Assembly (NCBI RefSeq): GCF_000287055.2
Contig: NZ_AJYQ02000101.1
Span: 1-33,732 of the forward strand
Reading direction: 5' to 3'
DNA length: 33,732 nt
From: Vibrio genomosp. F10 str. ZF-129
GTDB taxonomy: Bacteria > Pseudomonadota > Gammaproteobacteria > Enterobacterales > Vibrionaceae
Shown here in pieces: positions 26,678 to 33,732 of this stretch (its first letter is position 1; each line of letters opens with the position of its first letter). The notes under the pieces are model-generated. The model saw nothing but the letters and a program-made list of their open reading frames with translations, made no database searches and had not been told where the DNA came from. The position numbers and the translations under genes were made by a program.

Positions 26678-27643
26678 TTACGCAGTCATATTAATGACAA
26701 GGAAAGCTTGGTATGCAATGAAAATGGTGAATAATATGCCACCCTCAATACGGTTAATGCTGCGTGATTTACCTAATGCCATTAGCACCAGTAGTAAAGA
26801 GACACCAAGCATGACCCAAAAGTCCCTTCCCATCGCATGCTCATTGATGATTGATGGGTTTAAAATACCGGGAATCCCCATGACTGCGAGGATGTTGAAG
26901 ACATTTGAGCCGATAATGTTGCCAACGGCCATATCATCTTCGCCTTTTAAGACACCGGCTAACGAGGCAGCAAGTTCAGGTAAACTCGTACCGACAGCAA
27001 TGATGGTCAGGCCGATGACCAGGTCACTCATACCAAAGAATTTAGCGATAATGACGGCGTTTGAAACCAACACGCTTGCTGCAACAGGAAGGATAATCAG
27101 TCCCACCACGACCCATATTCCGGCCTTGACGTTACTGACGCCTTCTGGGACTTCCGACTCTTGCTCATCAATCAGTACGTCACCATTTTTCTTTTCGTTG
27201 CGACTGATGCGTAGCATCGCTAAGATGAAAAAAGCAAAGAGCACAAAAAGCAACACGCCTTCGGCTCGGCCTAAGTGGTTGTTCCATAAAATAGCCCCAG
27301 CAACCAGAGTCACCCCTATCATCAGGGGAAGTTCGCGTCTTAATACTGCGGAGCTAATAGAGAGCGGTTTAATTAATGCGGTAATACCGAGGATCAACGC
27401 GATGTTAGCAATGTTGGACCCGAGAACGTTTCCGACGGCGGTATCAGTCTTTCCGTCTAAAGCCGCTGTGGCTGACACCATCATTTCTGGCGCAGACGAT
27501 CCCATCGCTAATATAGTCATACCAATAACGAGAGGGGAGATACCGACATTTCGTGCCAGTGCAGCGGCGCCAAAAACCAGTTTGTCCGCACTCCATACTA
27601 AAAATATCAGTCCGACAATGAGAAATGCTACCGCTTCCAGCAT
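26678..27643 (-). CDS. yrbG: Calcium/sodium antiporter, YrbG family
   Basis: This is an inner-membrane cation/calcium exchanger with two inverted halves, about ten helices in total. The first alpha repeat holds GSSAPEMMVSATAAL and GNVLGSNIANIALILGI; the second holds GTSLPELAASLAGVL and GNIIGSNVFNILAVMGIPG. The acidic residues Glu in SAPEM and SLPEL are the ion ligands. The 321-residue length matches E. coli YrbG (325). The hydrophilic loop with several acidic residues (about 150-165) lies between the halves. It is first in the minus-strand run and is divergent from mla; the real substrate in vivo is not certain. Confidence 0.94.
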   Translation of the reverse strand: MLEAVAFLIVGLIFLVWSADKLVFGAAALARNVGISPLVIGMTILAMGSSAPEMMVSATAALDGKTDTAVGNVLGSNIANIALILGITALIKPLSISSAVLRRELPLMIGVTLVAGAILWNNHLGRAEGVLLFVLFAFFILAMLRISRNEKKNGDVLIDEQESEVPEGVSNVKAGIWVVVGLIILPVAASVLVSNAVIIAKFFGMSDLVIGLTIIAVGTSLPELAASLAGVLKGEDDMAVGNIIGSNVFNILAVMGIPGILNPSIINEHAMGRDFWVMLGVSLLLVLMALGKSRSINRIEGGILFTIFIAYQAFLVINMTA

Positions 27644-27819
27644 GATGATTCCTAAAAATATAAAGAAGTGAATTAACCGTTAATTTTGACGGTTTGATTC
27701 GTAAAAGGGAAGATTTAGATGAAATTAATTCGCAGTCAGTGTGTATTATCTTCTTATTACTACAATAAGTTTGGTGAATTTCGATTCAATACTGATTTCG
27801 ATGCCAATTACTTTAATTT

Positions 27820-27838
27820 CATAAGCAATATGCTTATG
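27820..27838. promoter_or_regulatory. Palindrome in the yrbG-mlaF intergenic region
   Basis: CATAAGCA and TGCTTATG flank ATA, a perfect 19-base palindrome that extends by one more T-A pair. It overlaps a possible -10 hexamer TATGAT (27835-27840) with a poor TTTAAT 17 bases upstream. A related half-site pair, CTTATT and AATAAG around ACTAC, lies at 27753-27769. It may be an operator for the mla promoter; the binding protein is not known to me. Confidence 0.45.
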
Positions 27839-27884
27839 ATTCATCATCTAAAGGATGCACATTGATGGATGTTATAGAGTGCCT

Positions 27885-28682
27885 ATGTCTTCAAACGATT
27901 TAATTACTATCAATCAATTGAATTTCTCTCGCTCAGGCCGAGTGATTTTTGATGATATAAGCTTATCTGTCCCTACAGGAAAAATTACCGCAATTATGGG
28001 GCCATCGGGCATTGGAAAAACAACCTTATTGCGTTTGATTGGTGGTCAATTGGCTCCTGATTCTGGTGAAATCTGGTTTGATGGCGAGAACATTCCTCAA
28101 TTAAATCGCAGCCAGCTTTATCAAGCGCGAAAAAAGATGAGCATGTTGTTTCAATCCGGCGCTCTGTTCACTGATCTCAGTGTGTTTGATAATGTCGCCT
28201 TTCCTTTGCGAGAGCATACCGATTTAGATGAAGCGTTAATTCGAACCTTAGTACTGCTTAAACTTGAGGCGGTGGGCCTGCGTGGTGCGGCTCAATTGAT
28301 GCCGAGTGAGCTTTCTGGCGGAATGGCAAGACGTGCTGCTTTGGCGCGGGCCATTGCTCTGGACCCCGATCTAATTATGTATGACGAACCTTTTGTTGGC
28401 CAAGACCCTATTACCATGGGCGTTCTGGTTGAATTAATCCGAAACCTGAACCAAGCCTTAGGTGTGACCGCTGTTGTGGTGTCTCACGATGTCCCTGAAG
28501 TGATGAGTATTGCTGATTGGGTGTATTTGCTTGCGGATGGGAAAGTGATCGCTCAAGGCTCGCCACAAGAATTAGAAACAAACCCTGACCCTAAAGTGGT
28601 TCAGTTCCTACAAGGAATCGCAGATGGCCCGGTGCCATTTCGCTATCCTGCGGGTGATCTTGAACAGGAGCTATTCCAATGA
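27885..28682 (+). CDS. mlaF: Phospholipid ABC transporter ATPase MlaF
   Basis: MlaF energises the MlaFEDB complex, which moves phospholipid between MlaC and the inner membrane and keeps the outer leaflet free of phospholipid. Walker A is GPSGIGKT at residues 39-46, the signature is [14 protein letters not shown], Walker B is [12 protein letters not shown], and the family tail [14 protein letters not shown] is present. I place the start at 27885 ([14 protein letters not shown]) because this gives 265 residues, like E. coli (269). The open frame also has an ATG at 27855, which would add ten residues (MHIDGCYRVP) and lies directly against AAAGG. The ribosome-binding site for 27885 is weak. mlaE overlaps by four bases. 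Confidence 0.94.
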   Translation: MSSNDLITINQLNFSRSGRVIFDDISLSVPTGKITAIMGPSGIGKTTLLRLIGGQLAPDSGEIWFDGENIPQLNRSQLYQARKKMSMLFQSGALFTDLSVFDNVAFPLREHTDLDEALIRTLVLLKLEAVGLRGAAQLMPSELSGGMARRAALARAIALDPDLIMYDEPFVGQDPITMGVLVELIRNLNQALGVTAVVVSHDVPEVMSIADWVYLLADGKVIAQGSPQELETNPDPKVVQFLQGIADGPVPFRYPAGDLEQELFQ

Positions 28683-29470
28683 TGACGACGTTGAAGACGT
28701 TTATCAACGCTACGGGTCGGCGTGCTATTTCTGTGTGTGAGGCGTTTGGTCGTGCAAGCTTTATGCTCTTCGGTGCGCTTGTCACTCGCCCTCAACCGAT
28801 TAAAAATTTCCCATTATTGGTTAAGCAACTCCACAGTGTCGGCGTTCAGTCTTTAGCAATCATTATCGTGTCAGGGCTGTTCATTGGTATGGTCTTGAGC
28901 TTGCAAGGTTATGTTGTCTTGGTGGATTACGGCGCCGAGGGCAGCTTGGGGCAAATGGTGGCATTATCGTTATTGCGTGAACTTGGTCCTGTGGTGACGG
29001 CTTTGTTGTTTGCCGGACGAGCGGGCTCGGCATTAACCGCAGAAATAGGTTTAATGAAAGCGACTGAGCAGCTCTCAAGCCTTGAAATGATGGCGGTTGA
29101 TCCTTTAAAGCGTATTATTGCTCCAAGGTTTTGGGCTGGGATCATCTCTATGCCGCTTCTGGCAATGATTTTTATTGCCGTGGGGATCTGGGGGGGGCAG
29201 ATTGTTGGGGTAGACTGGAAGGGCATCGATCACGGAAGCTTTTGGTCGGCAATGCAATCGTCTGTTGAACTGGGTAAAGATATCGGTAACAGCGTCATCA
29301 AATGTATGGTGTTTGCTTTTACTATTACGTGGATTGCTTTGTTTAATGGCTATGATTCAGTTCCTACCTCAGAAGGAATTAGCCAAGCCACGACACGCAC
29401 TGTTGTGCATTCGTCTCTAGCCGTATTAGGGCTAGACTTTATACTGACCGCATTGATGTTTGGGAATTAA
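28679..29470 (+). CDS. mlaE: Phospholipid ABC transporter permease MlaE
   Basis: MlaE is the integral membrane subunit of MlaFEDB. The 263-residue protein has an amphipathic N-terminal segment and about five to six membrane helices. The MlaE/DUF140 hallmark segments are visible: [22 protein letters not shown], then [40 protein letters not shown] near the ATPase contact, and [21 protein letters not shown]. The start ATG overlaps the mlaF stop as ATGA. A second ATG follows directly. mlaD starts two bases after its stop. Confidence 0.96.
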   Translation: MMTTLKTFINATGRRAISVCEAFGRASFMLFGALVTRPQPIKNFPLLVKQLHSVGVQSLAIIIVSGLFIGMVLSLQGYVVLVDYGAEGSLGQMVALSLLRELGPVVTALLFAGRAGSALTAEIGLMKATEQLSSLEMMAVDPLKRIIAPRFWAGIISMPLLAMIFIAVGIWGGQIVGVDWKGIDHGSFWSAMQSSVELGKDIGNSVIKCMVFAFTITWIALFNGYDSVPTSEGISQATTRTVVHSSLAVLGLDFILTALMFGN

Positions 29471-29472
29471 TC

Positions 29473-29964
29473 ATGCAACAAAATAAAAAAATGGAATTCT
29501 GGGTTGGCAGTTTTGTATTGGTCGGAATTTGCGCCATCTTGATAATGATCTTTCAAGTTGCTGACGTTAAAGGTCTGGGTTCAAACGATACTTACTCTCT
29601 AAATGCAGAGTTTGACAATATCGGCAGCCTAAAGGTCAGATCTCCAGTCAAGGTTGGTGGTGTTGTGATTGGACGAGTCACCAGCATTGGTTTAAACCCA
29701 AACAGCTTATTGCCAGTCGTGTCCATGGATATTAACAGTGATTATCAGCAGTTTTCGGAAACCTCAAGCTTACAAATATTGACCTCTGGCCTTATCGGTG
29801 AGCAATACATCAGCCTCGTGCCTGGCTTTGTTTTTGATGACGAAGAAATGTTAGCCGACGGGGATTACGTCGAAGACACCAAATCTGCATTGGTACTTGA
29901 GAATTTGATAGGTCAAGTACTCTACAGTCTCGGTGGCTCTGACGAAAATGAATCGGGGGAGTAG
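29473..29964 (+). CDS. mlaD: Phospholipid-binding MCE protein MlaD
   Basis: MlaD forms a hexameric MCE ring on the periplasmic face of the inner membrane and passes lipid to MlaC. The N-terminal helix (residues 8-28, EFWVGSFVLVGICAILIMIF) anchors it. The MCE domain follows (about 38-118): LNAEFDNIGSLKVRSPVKVGGVVIGRV and LQILTSGLIGEQYISLVPG are clear. At 163 residues it is shorter than E. coli MlaD (183), mainly at the acidic C-terminal tail. Its end is four bases before the mlaC ATG and supplies the GGGGA that serves as the mlaC ribosome-binding site. Confidence 0.95.
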   Translation: MQQNKKMEFWVGSFVLVGICAILIMIFQVADVKGLGSNDTYSLNAEFDNIGSLKVRSPVKVGGVVIGRVTSIGLNPNSLLPVVSMDINSDYQQFSETSSLQILTSGLIGEQYISLVPGFVFDDEEMLADGDYVEDTKSALVLENLIGQVLYSLGGSDENESGE

Positions 29965-29968
29965 TGCG

Positions 29969-30652
29969 ATGTTACAGTCTCAATTAAGACGGATTCATTC
30001 TTTGAAAGCATCCATTTTAACTATTGTGTGGGGGCTTATAGGCAGTCTTTTAGTCTCTTCCTCAGTGCAGGCTGAGGTACTGGATAAGACCCAGCCGTAT
30101 CAAATGATGAAGCGAGTGTCTGAACAGGCCTTTGAGCGACTTAAATTAGAACAAGACATTGTTCAGAAAAACCCAGAGCATCTCAAGGTGATCGTTGAAG
30201 AAGAGTTAATGCCTTATGTTAACGACCGATATGCTGCGTTGAAGTTACTTGGACAAAATGTGAAAGGTGCGAATCGCAGCGATGTTGGTGTATTCATGCA
30301 GGCGTTTCGTCAGTATATGGTGACCTCTTATGCACAAGTATTAACCCAATATACCGATCAGACGATAGAGTTAGGACCAGAGCCCTATCTTGAAGAGAAT
30401 AAACGAATAACATCCATCAAAGTCGATATTCTCGATCCGCCAAGGCCAAATATTCATCTTGAGTTTAAGTTACGTAAAGACAAGAAAACAGGCGAGTGGT
30501 TAGCGTTTGATATTATTGCGGAAGGGATCAGTTTGCTCTCTAGTAAGCAGTCTGAATGGAGTGGTAAAATTCGCCAGGAAGGCATTCTAGCGGTGGCTAA
30601 AGAGTTAGAATCGCTGGCAGCTCAACCTATTCAATTCGAGAGAGTTCAGTGA
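29969..30652 (+). CDS. mlaC: Periplasmic phospholipid carrier MlaC
   Basis: MlaC shuttles phospholipid through the periplasm between the outer-membrane MlaA-porin complex and MlaFEDB. I choose the ATG at 29969, 8 bases after GGGGA; the open frame begins at 29933 inside mlaD, but that ATG and the one at 29948 lack a site. The 227-residue precursor has a long signal peptide (cut near SSSVQA-EVLDK). Family segments are YQMMKRVSEQAFERL, MPYVNDRYAALKLLGQ and WLAFDIIAEGISLLSSKQSEW, in the Tol-Tol-Ttg2 fold. The stop overlaps the mlaB ATG by one base (TGATG). Confidence 0.94.
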   Translation: MLQSQLRRIHSLKASILTIVWGLIGSLLVSSSVQAEVLDKTQPYQMMKRVSEQAFERLKLEQDIVQKNPEHLKVIVEEELMPYVNDRYAALKLLGQNVKGANRSDVGVFMQAFRQYMVTSYAQVLTQYTDQTIELGPEPYLEENKRITSIKVDILDPPRPNIHLEFKLRKDKKTGEWLAFDIIAEGISLLSSKQSEWSGKIRQEGILAVAKELESLAAQPIQFERVQ

Positions 30653-30969
30653 TGAGTCACCCTCAATGGCAACAATCAAGTTTTGATAGTGTGAGTTTAC
30701 TTGGCATTATTGATAGAGACACGGTTCCGTCACTTTGGGGTTATGCTCAACGTTGGAAAACGAGCGAAAAAGAGGTGCAACTTTCGCTGAAAAACGTCGA
30801 AAGAATCGATTCTGCGGGAATGGTGATGTTAATTCACTTAATAGAGCATGCAAAAAAACAAAACTGTCATATAATGCTCAGCTTCGTGCCAGAACAGCTG
30901 AGCACTTTGTTCAAGTTAAGCCATATAGAATCAGTCTTAACGGACCACATAAACATTAAGCAGAGGTGA
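30652..30969 (+). CDS. mlaB: STAS-domain protein MlaB
   Basis: MlaB is a cytoplasmic STAS protein that binds MlaF and is needed for assembly and activity of the MlaFEDB transporter. The 105-residue protein carries the STAS loop VERIDSAGMVMLIHL, with Ser54 at the position of the conserved Thr/Ser. A GTG directly before the ATG (30649) is in frame and could also be used; I prefer the ATG, which shares its first base with the mlaC stop. ibaG starts three bases after the end. Confidence 0.92.
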   Translation: MSHPQWQQSSFDSVSLLGIIDRDTVPSLWGYAQRWKTSEKEVQLSLKNVERIDSAGMVMLIHLIEHAKKQNCHIMLSFVPEQLSTLFKLSHIESVLTDHINIKQR

Positions 30970-30972
30970 ATT

Positions 30973-31227
30973 GTGGATAACGCAAAAGTACAACAGATAT
31001 TAGAGCAGGCTTTGAGCCTTCAAGAAGTGCACGTAAAAGGCGAAGGAAGCCATTACGAAGTCGTTGCTGTTGATGCTTGTTTTGATGGGATGAGTCGCGT
31101 TAAAAAACAACAATTGATTTATGCACCTCTGATGGAATTCATTCAAAGAAACGACATCCATGCAGTATCAATAAAAGCGTTCACGCCTGATGAATGGGCG
31201 CGCGATAAAAAACTGATGTCGTTGTAA
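30973..31227 (+). CDS. ibaG: BolA-family protein IbaG
   Basis: IbaG is a BolA-like protein that in E. coli binds monothiol glutaredoxin with a shared [2Fe-2S] cluster and in V. cholerae affects the cell envelope. The 84-residue sequence is near collinear with the E. coli protein: [20 protein letters not shown] with His27, [11 protein letters not shown], and [20 protein letters not shown] with His63, the likely cluster ligand. It begins with a GTG preceded by AGAGG. It sits between mlaB and murA, with 3 and 9 base gaps, so it shares their transcript. Confidence 0.94.
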   Translation: MDNAKVQQILEQALSLQEVHVKGEGSHYEVVAVDACFDGMSRVKKQQLIYAPLMEFIQRNDIHAVSIKAFTPDEWARDKKLMSL

Positions 31228-32502
<1,275 letters not shown>

Positions 32503-32520
32503 TATTGGCGTAAGAATTAG

Positions 32521-32580
32521 AGCCGAAACCTAAGTCTAATGGGGCATTTGTCTGATTAGAACTGGCGTTTCGGCTTTTTT
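32521..32580 (+). terminator. Large nested terminator after murA
   Basis: AGCCGAAAC (32521-32529) pairs with GTTTCGGCT (32567-32575), followed by a T run to 32580. Inside the long loop a second inverted repeat, TCTAAT (32535-32540) and ATTAGA (32555-32560), can stack on it. The outer stem plus T run is a good terminator, but the hairpin is longer than usual. Confidence 0.85.
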
Positions 32581-32604
32581 ATAAGGTTCTACTGGAGAAC
32601 AAAA

Positions 32605-33345
32605 ATGATTGCACTCTTTCGTATATTGGCTTTAGCTGTTTTTGCGATCGTCATGTTTGTATTTGGTTGTGGCTACTGTTTATTTAGTCCGCGTAACCCG
32701 AAACACGTCTTCACATTTGGGCGTTATTTCGGCCGTATGTCGAAGGTTTTTGGCATTAAACTTGAATTGCGCATACCTGATGATGCTTATGAGCGTGGGC
32801 AGCATGTCTATATTGCCAACCACCAAAATAGCTGGGATTTGTTTACGATTTCTTCGGCAGTCACACCTAAGGTTGTTACTGTTGGTAAAAAAAGCTTGGC
32901 CTGGATGCCTCTATTTGGTCAGCTGTATTGGTTAACGGGTAATATACTGATTGATCGCGCTAACAGCTCTAAAGCAAAAGGTACCATTGATCAGGTGGTG
33001 GGTAGCATTAAGACCAGTGGCGTTTCGGTGTGGATGTTCCCAGAAGGCACACGCTCACGAGGCCGTGGGTTGCTTCCATTTAAAACGGGCGCTTTTCATG
33101 CGGCTATTGGTGCGAGAGTGCCTCTTGTCCCTATCGTATGTAGCTCTACACAGAATGTTAAGCTTAATCGATGGGATAACGGTCATGTCATCGTCGAAAT
33201 GTTGCCACCTGTCAGCGCAGAGGGTTACAGCAAAACTAATGTTCGAGAGCTTGCCAATGACTGTCGTGAACGGATGAAAGAAAAGCTTGAAGCGCTAGAT
33301 AAAGAAGTGGAAATACTGAATCAATCGAGCGCAGTAAAAGAGTAA
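32605..33345 (+). CDS. plsC: 1-acyl-sn-glycerol-3-phosphate acyltransferase PlsC
   Basis: PlsC acylates lysophosphatidic acid to phosphatidic acid, the precursor of all membrane phospholipids. It is bound to the inner membrane by an N-terminal hydrophobic segment (residues 3-24). The acyltransferase block I NHQNSWD gives the catalytic pair His73 and Asp78, and block III is FPEGTRS at residues 145-151. Block IV VPLVPIV is near residue 170. The length of 246 residues matches E. coli (245). It lies 24 bases after the murA terminator with TGGAGAA upstream of the ATG, so readthrough or a weak local promoter must supply it, and it has its own terminator. Confidence 0.96.
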   Translation: MIALFRILALAVFAIVMFVFGCGYCLFSPRNPKHVFTFGRYFGRMSKVFGIKLELRIPDDAYERGQHVYIANHQNSWDLFTISSAVTPKVVTVGKKSLAWMPLFGQLYWLTGNILIDRANSSKAKGTIDQVVGSIKTSGVSVWMFPEGTRSRGRGLLPFKTGAFHAAIGARVPLVPIVCSSTQNVKLNRWDNGHVIVEMLPPVSAEGYSKTNVRELANDCRERMKEKLEALDKEVEILNQSSAVKE

Positions 33346-33383
33346 GCGATTCACTCGCACTAAATTCAACGTTCATTGATTAG

Positions 33384-33407
33384 CCAGCACCTATGTGCTG
33401 GTTTTTT
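33384..33407 (+). terminator. Rho-independent terminator after plsC
   Basis: CCAGCAC (33384-33390) pairs with GTGCTGG (33395-33401) around CTAT and is followed by six T. Confidence 0.88.
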
Positions 33408-33663
33408 ATGTCTGCAGTAAATGCTGAGCTGAAGCCATGTTAGGGCTCTCTACGTGACTACACAGTATTATCGAATGAAATAAGCGAAAGCTATCTTCAA
33501 GTTTAGATTGAACGGCCTTCTGGGGCTTGTTGATAGAGAGGGAAAGTAAACTCTGCTGTTTTAGAGTAAAATGATACCTGCACAGTATTCGGTTCGTGGA
33601 CCTTGGAAAGCGATAAAATCGATAGGAATGTTTTAGGTTTAGATCGGGATGTTTTAAGTGAGC
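33408..33663. other. Intergenic stretch between plsC and the tRNA, no gene seen
   Basis: Between the plsC terminator and the tRNA terminator I see no supported gene. A 97-codon minus-strand open frame covers it, but it starts three bases past the tRNA, its first codons are the tRNA terminator, and it resembles no family I know. No repeat or RNA motif stands out. Confidence 0.6.
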
Positions 33664-33690
33664 AAAAAAAAACCTCATCATAAGATGAGG
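33664..33690 (-). terminator. Rho-independent terminator of the tRNA transcript
   Basis: On the minus strand CCTCATC pairs with GATGAGG around TTAT and is followed by nine T (plus-strand A at 33664-33672). It lies 12 bases past the tRNA CCA end. Confidence 0.88.
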
Positions 33691-33702
33691 CTTCTTCAAA
33701 TA

Positions 33703-33732
33703 TGGCTCCCTTTGCTGGACTTGAACCAGCGA
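33703..33732 (-). tRNA. 3' end of a tRNA, probably tRNA-Asn (cut by the window edge)
   Basis: Read on the minus strand, the last 30 bases form a T arm (stem GCTGG with CCAGC around TTCAAGT), then the acceptor strand AAAGGGA, the discriminator G and an encoded CCA. The 5' acceptor strand should be TCCCTTT; a T1-A72 pair with G73 fits tRNA-Asn best, with tRNA-Gln less likely. The anticodon lies outside the window, so the identity is not shown. Confidence 0.8.

Noticed and set aside
26694..27671. A 325-codon open frame on the plus strand across the whole of yrbG
   Set aside because: It is the exact antisense of a well-conserved antiporter gene. Its product is rich in Thr, Ser, Ile and Met without any family pattern, as expected from the complement of membrane-helix codons. 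It has no ribosome-binding site of note.
33406..33699. A 97-codon minus-strand frame at the right end
   Set aside because: It starts three bases past the tRNA 3' end, and its first codons are the tRNA terminator stem. It has no ribosome-binding site and no family resemblance.

Overview
The window looks like a stretch of the main chromosome of a gammaproteobacterium of the family Vibrionaceae, probably a Vibrio. This rests on the protein families and their order: ZrgA, YtfJ, MsrA, TamAB, Ppa, Fbp, Mpl, UbiX, ThiBPQ, DarP, PmbA, MgtE, the rpoN/lpt/kds block, the mla block, MurA and PlsC. From memory this is close to the order in Vibrio cholerae chromosome I. The assignment is inference from family recognition, not a database search. 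Gene density is high and base composition is even. I see no insertion sequence, phage, integron, CRISPR or defence genes.

Region 1 (1-2300, minus strand) holds the 5' part of zrgA, a periplasmic zinc-uptake protein, behind a small His-containing protein, with a perfect Zur-type operator in front of both. Then come ytfJ and msrA. Region 2 (2236-8340, plus) holds tamA-tamB, the translocation and assembly module of the outer membrane, and a small DUF2799-type lipoprotein. Region 3 (8364-10161, minus) holds the metabolic genes ppa and fbp. Region 4 (10402-16051, plus) holds mpl-ubiX, then a TPP riboswitch and the thiamine importer genes thiB-thiP-thiQ.

Region 5 (16052-18357) has a repeat-bearing intergenic segment, darP (minus) and pmbA/tldE (plus). 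Region 6 (18409-27643, minus) has mgtE, then, in transcription order, a dense run yrbG-kdsD-kdsC-lptC-lptA-lptB-rpoN-hpf-ptsN-rapZ-npr. This run joins Kdo synthesis and LPS export to sigma-54, ribosome hibernation and the nitrogen-PTS branch. Region 7 (27885-32580, plus) is mlaF-E-D-C-B-ibaG-murA, the phospholipid asymmetry transporter followed by the first committed step of peptidoglycan synthesis, closed by a large terminator. plsC follows alone. The right edge cuts a minus-strand tRNA, probably tRNA-Asn, which has its own terminator.

Most of the window therefore serves the cell envelope: LPS export, phospholipid asymmetry, outer-membrane assembly, murein recycling and synthesis, and phospholipid synthesis. 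I found no convincing undescribed multi-gene system. The points worth a second look are regulatory or small: the Zur operator and its uncharacterised small gene, a start-codon hairpin behind the TPP aptamer, 14-bp degenerate tandem repeats beside darP, and a palindrome with an odd start region in front of mlaF.
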